64,000 bases of DNA from Microcystis elabens FACHB-917 (GTDB taxonomy: Bacteria; Cyanobacteriota; Cyanobacteriia; PCC-6307; Cyanobiaceae), in assembly GCF_014698445.1 (NCBI RefSeq), contig NZ_JACJSZ010000008.1, positions 1-64,000 on the forward strand, written 5' to 3'. Below are positions 15,582 through 24,979 of this stretch, piece after piece; within the stretch, counting starts at the first letter, position 1, and every line of letters begins with the position of its first letter. The position numbers and the translations under genes were made by a program. Below the pieces are notes generated by a model. That model ran no database searches, was not told the DNA's origin, and worked only from the letters and a program-made list of their open reading frames with translations.

Positions 15582-18286
15582 GCATCACTAAGATGAATGT
15601 TAATCGCAGTCTCCCCAACAAACTGCAGGCCCGCTTCTGCCAGGAGCTCTCCCGCCAGCTCAGCCTTCACCGCGTGGTGCTGCTGTTCGACCCGGCAGAG
15701 CAGCTGCGCTCGCTGCTGGATGCCCTGGCCACCAGCCAACCCAGTGATGGAGTGCCCGGTGCGCTCAACCTCAGAGAGCTGCAGGCCCAGTGGGTGGTCG
15801 CTGGCACCAGTCTGTTTGCGCTGCGCCACCAGCTCGAGCCCCTCGTTTGCGCCGATCTGCCGGATCCGCTGCTCGTCTACCTGCCCCAGCGGCAGGAGGC
15901 CGATGGCCGGGCCACCCTGCTGGAGCTGATCCGCGCCGGCACGGTGTTTGAGGCGCAGCTGGTGAACCGGGCCCGCGTCTACCTGCGTGAGGTGATGGAG
16001 CCCGAGAAGGTGGAGCAGCTTCTCAAGCGGCCCGACCTCACCTACCGCGACATCGCCATCGCCCTGGAGCAAGCCGGCGAGGGTGGATTCAGCCAGCTCA
16101 AGGCCCTGTTCCGCCAGCAGCTCGGCGGCATGGGGAGCCCGCCGGAAAATGCCGAGCTGGCTCGGCTGTGGCTGACATCCGATCAGTTCGATGCCGGCAT
16201 CAACGCCAAGGGCCTGCAGAGCGAACTGCAGGATCTGCTCCACAGCCGCTGGGGCCTCGGCTTTCCAGCAGACGCCACCCTGGCCGACTGGCGCCAACGG
16301 GCCCAGCGGGCCCTGCTGCTGCATGAGTTCCTCCACGACTGGCACGGCGATGAGCTCACCGCCTTCGCCAAGCAATCCCTGCCGGTGGGCAAGGCCGCAG
16401 AAGAGAACGTCCTCACCGATGTGAAGGCCCTGCGCCGCAACCACGCCAGTGCCTACATCGCCATCGCCGCCCGGGTGGAAGAGGAGCTGGGCTTGCGCGA
16501 GCTGATCAACCACGAACGCCCGGGCGTGCTCGGCGCGATCGACACCTTCCCCTGCGAAGAGCAGTTCCTGCTGCGCAGCGTCGATGCCTTCCTGGCCAAG
16601 GGGGAAGCCGCCAAATCCCAGGAGCTGGTGCAGGCCCGCCAGGGCAGCTTCTGGCTGGTGGGCCAGCCCACCGATCCCACCCAGTCGCAGCGGCGGCTGC
16701 AGTGGGACCTGGCCCGAACGGCTGCTGCCCTCGGCCTGGCTCTCGATCAGGCAGAAGCCCAGCTGCCCAGGCCAACGGCTCCGGTTGCCGATTGGTTGGC
16801 CTACCAGGCCGATGCGGCCCACCACGTGGATGGGCTGCAGCGGCGGATGGAGCAGCAGGTGGCCGACCTGAGCGCATCTGCTGTGGAGGTCGCCCAGGGC
16901 CTGGAACATCTGCGCAACCGCTACGAGCAACTGCTCGACAAGCAGACCCGGCGTTTCACCGATGCTCTGCAGCAAGCGGGCTGGTTGATACCCGGCGCCA
17001 TGCCCCAGACCCGCATCTGGGCCGAGCGGGTGCAGCCGGGCTCTGGCCGGGTGGTGGTGTTCTGGGTGGATGCCCTGCGCTACGAGATGGGCGCCTCCCT
17101 GCATGAGCGTTTCAGCGGCTGGAGCCGCGAGCAGCTCAGCGACCTCAGGCTCGAGATCGCCCAGGCGGCGCTGCCCTCGATCACCCCAGTGGGCATGGCA
17201 GCCCTGCTGCCCGGCGCCGAACGCGGCTTTGCCGTCACCGAAGACGATGGCGATCCTTGCTCGGTGGTCGATGGCGTGCCCGTGGGTTGGAGCAACGACA
17301 AGTCCAAACGCCTCGCCCACCTGCAGCAACGCGTGCCTGCGGCCGTTGTGCTCAACCTGGTGGAGGTGATCCGCAGCAAGGAAGCGGCGCTGCTGGAGAA
17401 ACTCGCCGGCAATGGCCCGGTGGTGATCACCAGCATCGGCATCGATGAGGCTGGCGAGCGCGACAGCGACGAACGCCTCGCCAATGTGCGCGCCGACATG
17501 CAGCGCGAGCTCGACACCACCGAAGAAGCCGTGCGCCGCCTGGCGGCTCTATCGCTGGACCATCGGCTGGAGCGCTTCGTGATCACCGCCGATCACGGCT
17601 TCCTGCATCTGCCCCTGGGCCGCGAGCCGGCGATGCGAATCCCAGCCCCTGCTGGCAAAACCTTCAAGCTGGAGTGCCGCTGCTGGCTGGGCCACCCCTC
17701 AGCCGTTCAGGAGCCCAGCATCGAGATCCCACCAACAGAACTCGGCTATGGCAGCCATGGCCTCTCGGTGGTGGTGCCCCGCTCAGCCGGTGTGTTCAAG
17801 GCCGGCGGCAGCCTCTGCTATCACCACGGCGGCACCAGCCCTCAGGAGGTGCTGATCCCGCTGCTCAGCTTCCGCTGCAACCCCGCTGGCGCATCGTCGG
17901 ACACCGACGCCACCGCTGCCAAGGGCAAACGCGCCAAGCAACCGGCCTGGCCTGGAGCCCTGCCCGAGAAGATCACCAACCGCATCCTGATGCTGCCGAT
18001 CGAGCTTCCCGTCACCCTGCTCAACCAGGGCGAGAGCCGCCAGGTGGTGCTGGGCGCCTACGACAGCAAGAGCGACGAGCTGGTCGCCACCCCCATCCAG
18101 GCCATCGGCGCTGAGCTCGACACCGGCACCAACCGCCTCACCCTCACCCCCGGCCAGGCCGCCACCATCGGCCTGATGCTCCCCGCCGAGGTGAGCGCCA
18201 GGAAGCTCTACCTGGAGCTCCGCGACGCTGCGACGGATCTGGTGCTGCACAAGAGCCCGGAGCTGCCGGTGGATCTGATCGGGTGA
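15578..18286 (+). CDS. pglZ: BREX alkaline-phosphatase-fold protein PglZ
   Basis: This is a 902-residue protein whose ATG overlaps the preceding stop. The PglZ phosphatase-like core shows VVFWVDALRYEMGAS at about residues 491-505 (metal-binding Asp) and ITADHGFLHLP at about 667-677 (the DHG metal site), as in alkaline phosphatase superfamily members. The N-terminal half is helical, and a beta-rich C-terminal region follows an Ala/Lys linker. PglZ is the signature gene of BREX, and it works with PglX and BrxC in methylation and exclusion of phage DNA. GC content is high again here, contrasting with the cassette just upstream. The stop overlaps the next gene as TGATG. Confidence 0.93.
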   Translation: MSITKMNVNRSLPNKLQARFCQELSRQLSLHRVVLLFDPAEQLRSLLDALATSQPSDGVPGALNLRELQAQWVVAGTSLFALRHQLEPLVCADLPDPLLVYLPQRQEADGRATLLELIRAGTVFEAQLVNRARVYLREVMEPEKVEQLLKRPDLTYRDIAIALEQAGEGGFSQLKALFRQQLGGMGSPPENAELARLWLTSDQFDAGINAKGLQSELQDLLHSRWGLGFPADATLADWRQRAQRALLLHEFLHDWHGDELTAFAKQSLPVGKAAEENVLTDVKALRRNHASAYIAIAARVEEELGLRELINHERPGVLGAIDTFPCEEQFLLRSVDAFLAKGEAAKSQELVQARQGSFWLVGQPTDPTQSQRRLQWDLARTAAALGLALDQAEAQLPRPTAPVADWLAYQADAAHHVDGLQRRMEQQVADLSASAVEVAQGLEHLRNRYEQLLDKQTRRFTDALQQAGWLIPGAMPQTRIWAERVQPGSGRVVVFWVDALRYEMGASLHERFSGWSREQLSDLRLEIAQAALPSITPVGMAALLPGAERGFAVTEDDGDPCSVVDGVPVGWSNDKSKRLAHLQQRVPAAVVLNLVEVIRSKEAALLEKLAGNGPVVITSIGIDEAGERDSDERLANVRADMQRELDTTEEAVRRLAALSLDHRLERFVITADHGFLHLPLGREPAMRIPAPAGKTFKLECRCWLGHPSAVQEPSIEIPPTELGYGSHGLSVVVPRSAGVFKAGGSLCYHHGGTSPQEVLIPLLSFRCNPAGASSDTDATAAKGKRAKQPAWPGALPEKITNRILMLPIELPVTLLNQGESRQVVLGAYDSKSDELVATPIQAIGAELDTGTNRLTLTPGQAATIGLMLPAEVSARKLYLELRDAATDLVLHKSPELPVDLIG

Positions 18287-19963
18287 TGGCTATGGAGCAA
18301 GAGCGCCTCATCCCCACAGCTGAAAGCCTCACAGTCGAGTTCAAGTCCGATCACAAGGGGCCCCTTGGCGACAAAGACCTGGTGCTGGCTGCGGTGTGCT
18401 TGGCCAACAACCAGGGGGGCGATCTGTACCTAGGAGTGGAGGACGATGGCACCGTGACCGGGCTGCACTCCACCCGCGATCGCAACCGTGACCTGGCAGC
18501 GGTGATGGCCTCCCGCACCAACCCCCCCGCTGCCGGTCAGCGCCACTCGTCTGGAGGAATCGGGAAAGGAGCTGATCTGGTTCCAGGTGCCCCCTGTTCA
18601 GGGCACGGTCTTCAGCAGCGATGGCAAGGCCTTGGTGCGAGCTCTTGATGCCAAGGGCAAGCCCACCTGCCGTCCGATGGCCGGTGTCGATGTGCTGCGC
18701 CGTGCCAATCAACAGCGCGAAATCGATTGGTCGGGCCTGCCAGCGGCTGGGGCCACCCTTGCCGACCTCAACCCTGCCGAGCGGGATCGGTTGCGTGCCG
18801 CCGTGAAGCGCCACAAAGGGGAGGAATCACTGCTGGAGCTGGGCGATGAAGAGCTCGACCTGGCCCTGGGTCTGATCACCATGGGGACCGGTGGATCGCT
18901 GGTGCCGACCCACACCGGTCTGCTGTTGCTGGGCCAGGTGGCATCGCTGAGGCGCTTCATCCCTGGCCATGAAGTCGCCTTTCAGGTGCTCCAGGGCACC
19001 GACGTGCGCGTCAACCACTTTCACCGCAGCCCGCTGCTGGCCGTCGTCGAAGACCTCAGCCAACGGCTGGACCCTTTTGTGCAAGAAGAGGAACTGGAGG
19101 TCGGGATGTTTCGTGTTCCGATTCCCAACCTGCCTGCCAGCTGCTTTCGGGAGGCCTTTATCAACGCCCTTGCCCATCGCGATTACACCGCTCTGGCCGC
19201 GGTGCACGTGCAGTGGCAACTCGGCGACAACCTTGTGATCAGCAACCCCGGTGGATTCGTGCGTGGGGTTTCCATCGACAATCTGCTCACGGCGCCGCCG
19301 CGATCGCGCAACCCAGTGCTGGCTGATGCGCTCAAGCGCATCGGTCTGGCCGAGCGCACAGGGCGGGGGGTGGATCGCATCTTTGAAGGCCTGCTGGAAA
19401 CCGGTCGGCCTGCACCCAGCTACGCCCGCTCCAGCGACCACGACATCGTGGTTGAGCTGAGCACCCGCCCCGCCAACCTCAAGCTGGTGGCCCTCTGGCA
19501 GGACTACCAACAACGGCACGGGCAGGGCATGGGGCTCCTCAGCCTCCTGGTACTCCACCTGCTGCACGACCAACGCAAGCTCACGGTGGAGCAGCTGAGT
19601 GAGCAACTGAAACGCGATCCCACCCTGGTCAGACGCCACGTCGAGCAACTGCTGGAGTCAGGCCTGGTGGCCCCCCAGGGGCAGGGCAGGGGTCGCGCTT
19701 ACACCCTCTCCCAACGCGTTTACGCGGCCTTCGACCGTGAGGACGCCTACCAGTTCCAGGCCACGCTCCGGCCGGAGGAGATCGACCGGCGGATCCTCGA
19801 CCTGGCCACAGGCCTGGAAAGACTGCGGCGGAAGGATGTGATGGAAGCCCTCAGCGGTCTCGACGTGAGGCAGGCCAGCTACGCCCTCAAGCGCCTCTGC
19901 ATTCAGGGGAGACTGATCCCGTTCGGCAGCGGCAAGGGGAGGCACTACCAGCTCCCTCCCTAG
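18286..19963 (+). pseudogene. Second AlbA/HATPase protein, frameshifted in a C7 run
   Basis: The first frame (from ATG 18286) encodes an AlbA_2 domain start: SLTVEFKSDHKG, then GGDLYLGVEDDGTVTG. At the run of seven Cs at 18522-18528 the frame leaves this product. Removing one C restores a continuous reading of about 558 residues. Translation after the shift continues with ALAHRDY, VISNPGGFVRG, and RTGRGVDRIFEGLLE (HATPase_c_4-like), then two winged-helix segments. The reading frame downstream is intact to the TAG at 19961. The damage may be a real inactivating indel, a phase-variable run, programmed slippage, or a sequencing error. It is a relative of the 641-aa protein upstream but lacks the heptad repeats. 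Confidence 0.8.
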
Positions 19964-20012
19964 ATACGGACATTTTCGGACGTGTCCGTATCGTTTACGA
20001 ACGTGTCCGTAT
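19963..20012. promoter_or_regulatory. Triple 9-mer operator-like block upstream of brxL
   Basis: The 9-mer ATACGGACA occurs once on the plus strand (19964-19972) and twice inverted, as TGTCCGTAT at 19983-19991 and 20004-20012. The first two make a perfect 10-bp inverted repeat (GATACGGACA with a 10-nt spacer). The second and third lie 21 bp apart, two helical turns, in the context ACGTGTCCGTAT. The block starts at the stop codon of the previous gene and ends 46 bases before the brxL ATG. This arrangement suits cooperative binding by a regulator; one of the AlbA/winged-helix proteins of the operon is a reasonable candidate. Confidence 0.7.
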
Positions 20013-20058
20013 TTTGTTCGTTTCCAGCCCTCGGTCCGTTTTTGGTCGCCACGAGCCC

Positions 20059-22083
20059 ATGTCCACCACCACCCGCGACGCCCTCGACGACAAGGTCAAT
20101 CAGGTCTTTGCGGGCAAGTGCGTCCGCAAGGACCTGGTGCGGGCTGTGAAGGTGGGGGCCAACGTCCCGGTGTTTGTGCTCGAGTATCTGCTCGGCAAGT
20201 ACTGCGCCTCCTCCGACGCGGCAGCCATTGAGCTGGGCCTCACGGTGGTGAGGGACACCCTGGCCAACAACTACATCCGTCCCGACGAGGCCACCAAGGC
20301 CCAGAGCAAGGTCAAGCAGAAGGGCCGCTACACCTTCATCGACAAGGTCAAGGTGCGCCTGGTCGGCAGCACCTATGTGGCTGAGTGCGTCAACTTCGGC
20401 AGCAACAGCCTGCGCATCTCCGATGACGACGTGCATGCCTTCGAGCGGCTGCTCACCGGCGGGGTGTGGGCCCAGGTGGAGGTGGAATGGGATGAGAGCG
20501 ACAGCAAGGCGCCCTTCTCGATCAGCCAGCTCACACCGATCCAGCTGGCCAGCTTCAACCTGGACGACTACCGCAGGCTTCGCACCCAGTTCAGCACCGA
20601 GGAGTGGATCGACCTGCTGATCCGCTCGATGGGCTACGAGCCCTCACAGTTCAGCCAGCGTCTCAAATACCTCTTCCTGCTGCGGCTCATCGCCCTCTGC
20701 GAACGCAATTACAACCTGGTGGAGCTCGGCCCCCGTGGCACCGGCAAGAGCTTTGCGGTGCAGGAGCTCTCCCCCTACGCCGCCCTGCTCACCGGCCCCA
20801 CCACCGTGGCCAACCTCTTCGGCCACATGAATGGCAAGGTGAAAGGGATGGTGTCGATCTGGGACGTCGTCGGCTTCGACGAGGTGGCCGACCTGCAGAA
20901 GATGCCCAAGGAGGTCATCACCACCATGAAGACCTACTGCGAATCCGGCCAGTTCCAGCGTGGTGCCGAGAGCTTCGCCGGCGACGCCAGCATCGCCATG
21001 TTCGGCAACACCCAGCAGCCGATCGACGTGATGGTGCAGACGGGGCACCTGTTTGCCCCCATGCCCGACATCATCCGCGATGACCGTGCTTTCATCGACC
21101 GGCTGCACTGCTACCTGCCGGGTTGGGAAGTGCCCAACATGCGCAACGAGTTCTTCACGGACCACTACGGCTTCGTGATCGACTACCTGGCAGAAGCCCT
21201 GCGCGATCTGCGCAAGCTCAACTACACCGAGCTCTGCGACAGCCACTTCGGCCTGGGAAGTCACCTCAACACCCGCGACCGCAAGGCCGTGCGCCGCACA
21301 GTATCTGGTCTGGTCAAGATCATCCACCCCCATGGGGAACCGTCGAAGGAAGACCTGGAAGACATCGTCAAGCTCGCCATCGAGTGCCGCAGGCGCGTGA
21401 AGGAGCAGCTCAAGAAGATGGGCTCCTTCGAGTACAGCCAGACCTCGTTCAGTTACTCCGACAACGACACCGGCGAGGAGCATTTCGTCGGTGTTCCCGA
21501 GCAGGGCGGTCAGGATCTGATTGCCGCAGAGCCGATGGCACCGGGTTCGGTCTACACCGCGTCCGTCACCGGGGATGGCACCGTCGGGCTTTACCGCCTG
21601 GAGGTGTCCATCGCGGCTGGCAACGGCAAGCTCAAGCCAGCAGGGGGTGTCAGCGGCCCAATGAAGGAATCCATCCAAAGAGCATTCGCCTACCTGCAGG
21701 CCAACAAAAGTGCTTTCTCGATCAGCCATGAAGCCGACAACTACGACTACAACGTCGAAGCCATCGACCTGCTGGGCAACAAGGTGGAAGCCGAAGTCGG
21801 CGTGGCCTTCTTTGTAGCCGCCTTCTCCGCCATCCGCCGGGCCCCCGCCAGGGCCGGGATGCTCGTGATCGGCGACATGAGCATCCAGGGCAACATCAAG
21901 GCCGCCCGCTCCCTGGTGGAACCCCTGCAGGTGGCCATGGACAACGGTGCCCGCTGCGCGCTGATCCCGGGTGAGAACAAGCGCAGCTTCCTCGAGATCA
22001 ACACCGATGTGATCGACAAGATCGACCCGATCTTCTACAACGATGTGAAGACGGCCACGTTCAAGGGGCTGGATCTCAACTGA
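20059..22083 (+). CDS. brxL: BREX Lon-like ATPase/protease BrxL
   Basis: This is a 674-residue protein. ATG 20059 (STTTRDALDDKVNQVF follows) is preferred over upstream in-frame codons that fall in the operator-like repeats. An AAA+ Walker A GPRGTGKS lies at about residue 225, with VVGFDEVADLQKMP as Walker B. The C-terminal Lon-like domain has GDMSIQGNIKAARSLVEPL and ends with INTDVIDKIDPIFYNDVKTA. BrxL is the type 1 BREX effector-side protein, a multimeric DNA-binding AAA+ machine whose protease activity is uncertain. It is the last gene of the BREX island and has its own upstream regulatory block, unlike the tightly overlapped genes before it. Confidence 0.92.
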   Translation: MSTTTRDALDDKVNQVFAGKCVRKDLVRAVKVGANVPVFVLEYLLGKYCASSDAAAIELGLTVVRDTLANNYIRPDEATKAQSKVKQKGRYTFIDKVKVRLVGSTYVAECVNFGSNSLRISDDDVHAFERLLTGGVWAQVEVEWDESDSKAPFSISQLTPIQLASFNLDDYRRLRTQFSTEEWIDLLIRSMGYEPSQFSQRLKYLFLLRLIALCERNYNLVELGPRGTGKSFAVQELSPYAALLTGPTTVANLFGHMNGKVKGMVSIWDVVGFDEVADLQKMPKEVITTMKTYCESGQFQRGAESFAGDASIAMFGNTQQPIDVMVQTGHLFAPMPDIIRDDRAFIDRLHCYLPGWEVPNMRNEFFTDHYGFVIDYLAEALRDLRKLNYTELCDSHFGLGSHLNTRDRKAVRRTVSGLVKIIHPHGEPSKEDLEDIVKLAIECRRRVKEQLKKMGSFEYSQTSFSYSDNDTGEEHFVGVPEQGGQDLIAAEPMAPGSVYTASVTGDGTVGLYRLEVSIAAGNGKLKPAGGVSGPMKESIQRAFAYLQANKSAFSISHEADNYDYNVEAIDLLGNKVEAEVGVAFFVAAFSAIRRAPARAGMLVIGDMSIQGNIKAARSLVEPLQVAMDNGARCALIPGENKRSFLEINTDVIDKIDPIFYNDVKTATFKGLDLN

Positions 22084-22204
22084 CGCAAAGGCTCTTGCCC
22101 AGGCAGGTGAAGGTAGCGGTGCATTGAGGTCACTCTTTACCCCTGTAGGGCTTGTCGCACAGGCCACTTCATGGTGCGGGGCGGCGTCCTGCGCTGCGCC
22201 CACC

Positions 22205-22408
22205 ATGGCCCTCGCTCACGCCCACACCGCCCGTCGCCTTCAGTTCTCTGCCAGCAGCGATGGCTTGCTGATCTGGGTCAGTGAGGAGTGCTGGTGCCGG
22301 GGTCTGATCCGGCTCGCCAGGCTCCTCGATGATCTGCTCACCGAGCGCCAGGCCGAGCAGCCTGAGCCAGCCCTGGATCCAGAGCTGGAGGCACTGGTGC
22401 CCTTCTGA
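22205..22408 (+). CDS. Small hypothetical protein
   Basis: This possible 67-residue protein (ATG 22205) contains LQFSASSDGLLIWVS and RLARLLDDLLTE, a plausible small alpha/beta or helical fold. I do not recognise it. It lies alone in the 593-bp gap between brxL and the CNNM gene. No strong ribosome binding site is visible. I see nothing else recognisable in 22084-22204 or 22409-22676. Confidence 0.35.
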   Translation: MALAHAHTARRLQFSASSDGLLIWVSEECWCRGLIRLARLLDDLLTERQAEQPEPALDPELEALVPF

Positions 22409-22676
22409 GGGCTGGGGGCTGCGACCCCCTTTCATCGGACTTCAGCGGGGTTCAGCACGGCCATCGCGGACCTGGGCAGAGACGCAGCTGGGGTAGCCGA
22501 CTGCTCTGGCATCCGAGGACGTGGATCGCCACCGGGCCGGCGCACACCCACCGCATCCCTCGGCCGGTCCTCACGCCGCGTCAAGGAACGAGCCATGCGC
22601 CCTTCTACGTCGGGCGTCCTTGCCCCGGCGCTGGGCCGGGCGGCGGGGCCTAACCTTCAGCCACGACACCCTGCCG

Positions 22677-23951
22677 ATGCGCTTCCTGGTTCTGGCGATC
22701 CTGCTGGCCCTGCTGGCCTTCTTCGCTGCCGGGGAACTTGCGTTGATCCGTCTGCGGCCCAGCCGCGTCCAGCAGTTGGAGGAAGCGGAGGAGCCCGGAG
22801 CCCGTTCCGTGGCCCGGCTCCAGCATCGGATGCGCAGTGTTCTGGTAGCCACCCAGCTGGGCCTGGTGCTGGCACTGCTGGCTATGGGTTGGCTGGCCCG
22901 GGGCCTGGCGGAGCAGGTGGCCGGCTGGATCGGCGGGGGTGAACAGGCCTGGATCGATACCGGCGTGTTTCTGGTGCTGGCCCTGCTGGCCACGCTTCTT
23001 GGCGGTCTGGTGCCCAAGGCCTGGGTGCTGCACCGCCCCGAGGGCTCGGCCCTGCGGCTGGCGCCGCTGCTGGAGTCGCTCACCCGCACCCTGGCACCGT
23101 TGCTGCTGCTGATCGAGCGCTTCAGCGGCGGCCTGCTGCGGCTGCTGGGGCTGCCGCGCAACTGGGATGAGCTGGTACCGGTGCTGTCGGCCGGCGAGCT
23201 GGAGACGCTGATCGAGAGCGGCAGCGTCACCGGCCTGATGCCCGATGAGCGCAGCATTCTCGAGGGGGTGTTCTCCCTGCGGGACACCCTGGTGCGGGAG
23301 GTGATGATGCCCCGCTCCGGCATGGTCACCCTGCCGCTTGAGGTCACCTTCGCCCAGATGATGGAAGCGGTCCATGCCAGCCAGCACGCCCGCTTCCCGG
23401 TGATCGGCAGTTCCCTCGACGACGTGCGCGGCATGCTCGACCTGCGGCGGCTGGCCGAGCCGATCGCCCGTGGCCAGCTTCATCCCGACACGCCCCTGGC
23501 TCCCTGGATCCTGCCGGTGGCGCAGGTGCAGGAAAGTGCCTCCCTGGCAGATCTGCTGCCGCTGATCCGCAGCGGCCAGCCCCTGCTGGTGGTGGTCGAT
23601 GAGCATGGCGGTACCGAGGGTCTGGTCACCGTGGCCGACCTCACCGGCGAGATCGTCGGCGAGGACGACAACCCCCTGGAGACGGCCCAGGACCTGCTGC
23701 CCCTCGTCGACGGGAGCTGGTCGGCGGCGGGGGATCTGGAGATCGTCGAGCTCAACCGTCAGCTGGGCCTGCAGCTGCCCGAGGCGGACGGCCACCACAC
23801 CCTGGCGGGCTTCGTGCTGGAGCGCCTGCAGCACATCCCCTCCCCCGGGGAAGGGCTGCGCTGGCAGGGTGTCCGCATCGTTGTGCTGACCATGGACGGC
23901 CCCCGGATCGAGCGGGTTCAGATCACCCTCGCCAGCACGGACGGAACCTGA
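22677..23951 (+). CDS. CNNM/CorC (HlyC) family membrane protein with CBS domains
   Basis: This is a 424-residue protein. ATG 22677 starts directly before a hydrophobic helix (LVLAILLALLAFFAAGELAL), as in DUF21/CNNM transporters; earlier in-frame starts add unlikely sequence. Two or three further membrane segments follow to about residue 150. Then come a CBS pair (LREVMMPRSGMVTL, later LVVVDEHGGTEGLVTVADL, about 205-330) and a small CorC_HlyC C-terminal domain with GDLEIVELNRQLGL. The family is linked to magnesium or other divalent cation efflux at the cytoplasmic membrane. The gene stands alone, 35 bases upstream of the oxidoreductase. Confidence 0.85.
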   Translation: MRFLVLAILLALLAFFAAGELALIRLRPSRVQQLEEAEEPGARSVARLQHRMRSVLVATQLGLVLALLAMGWLARGLAEQVAGWIGGGEQAWIDTGVFLVLALLATLLGGLVPKAWVLHRPEGSALRLAPLLESLTRTLAPLLLLIERFSGGLLRLLGLPRNWDELVPVLSAGELETLIESGSVTGLMPDERSILEGVFSLRDTLVREVMMPRSGMVTLPLEVTFAQMMEAVHASQHARFPVIGSSLDDVRGMLDLRRLAEPIARGQLHPDTPLAPWILPVAQVQESASLADLLPLIRSGQPLLVVVDEHGGTEGLVTVADLTGEIVGEDDNPLETAQDLLPLVDGSWSAAGDLEIVELNRQLGLQLPEADGHHTLAGFVLERLQHIPSPGEGLRWQGVRIVVLTMDGPRIERVQITLASTDGT

Positions 23952-23986
23952 TCATCGATAATGCGCCCATCTGCTCCGGCCCTGCC

Positions 23987-24979
23987 ATGAACCCAGTGCG
24001 CGTGGGTGTCATCGGCATCGGCAACATGGGCTGGCACCACGCGCGGGTGCTGAGCCTGCTCCGCGATGCCGAGCTGGTCGGCGTCGCCGACCCCGACGAG
24101 GCCCGCGGCCGGCTGGCGGTGGAGCAGTTCGACTGCCGCTGGTTCGCCACCTACGAGGAGCTTCTCGGCGAGGTGGAGGCCGTCTGCATCGCCGTTCCCA
24201 CCCTGCTGCATCACCGGGTCGGCATGGCCTGCCTCCAGGCGGGGGTTCACGTGCTGATCGAGAAGCCGATCGCGGCCACCCAGGAGGAGGCGGCCGACCT
24301 GATCGGCGCCGCCGAAGCGGCGGGACGCCTGCTGCAGGTGGGCCACATCGAGCGCTTCAATCCCGCCTTCCGGGAGTTGTTGCGGGTGGTGGCCGGCGAG
24401 GAGGTGGTGGTGCTCGAGGCCCGGCGCCACAGCCCCAACGCCGACCGGGCCAACGACGTGTCGGTGGTGCTGGATCTGATGATCCACGACATCGATCTGG
24501 TGCTGGAGCTGGCCGCCTCGCCGGTGGTGCGGCTGGCGGCGGCCGGCGGTCGCAGCGCCGACGGCCCGATCGACTACGTCAATGCCACCCTGGGCTTCGC
24601 CAACGGCGTGGTGGCCAGCCTCACGGCCAGCAAGATGGCCCACCGCAAGATCCGCAGCCTCAGTGCCCACTGCCGCAGCAGCCTGATGGAGACGGACTTC
24701 CTCAACCGCAACCTGCGCATCCACCGGCGCTCCCATGAATCGGTGAGCGCCGACCACGGCGAGCTGCTGTATCGCAACGACGGTTTCATCGAAGAGGTGA
24801 GCACCACCTCGATCGAACCCCTCTACGCCGAGCTCGAGCACTTCCTCCAGTGCGTGCGCGGCCGGGAGACTCCTGCCGTGGATGGGCTGCAGGCCTCCCG
24901 GGCCCTGCAGTTGGCCGACCTGATCGAGCAGTGCGTCGAGCAGCCCAACCTCTGCATGGCTCTCGAGGCGCCCATCTAG
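23987..24979 (+). CDS. Gfo/Idh/MocA family NAD(P)-dependent oxidoreductase
   Basis: This is a 330-residue protein. The N-terminal Rossmann motif GVIGIGNMG (about 6-14) binds the dinucleotide, and IEKPIA (about 90-95) carries the conserved Lys-Pro of the family. The C-terminal half has the alpha/beta substrate domain (LDLMIHDIDLVLELA). Members oxidise or reduce sugars or inositol-like compounds; the substrate is not evident here. The stop TAG lies in a CTAG shared with the stop codon of the convergent GH15-like gene, a 4-bp overlap with no room for a terminator between them. Confidence 0.85.
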   Translation: MNPVRVGVIGIGNMGWHHARVLSLLRDAELVGVADPDEARGRLAVEQFDCRWFATYEELLGEVEAVCIAVPTLLHHRVGMACLQAGVHVLIEKPIAATQEEAADLIGAAEAAGRLLQVGHIERFNPAFRELLRVVAGEEVVVLEARRHSPNADRANDVSVVLDLMIHDIDLVLELAASPVVRLAAAGGRSADGPIDYVNATLGFANGVVASLTASKMAHRKIRSLSAHCRSSLMETDFLNRNLRIHRRSHESVSADHGELLYRNDGFIEEVSTTSIEPLYAELEHFLQCVRGRETPAVDGLQASRALQLADLIEQCVEQPNLCMALEAPI

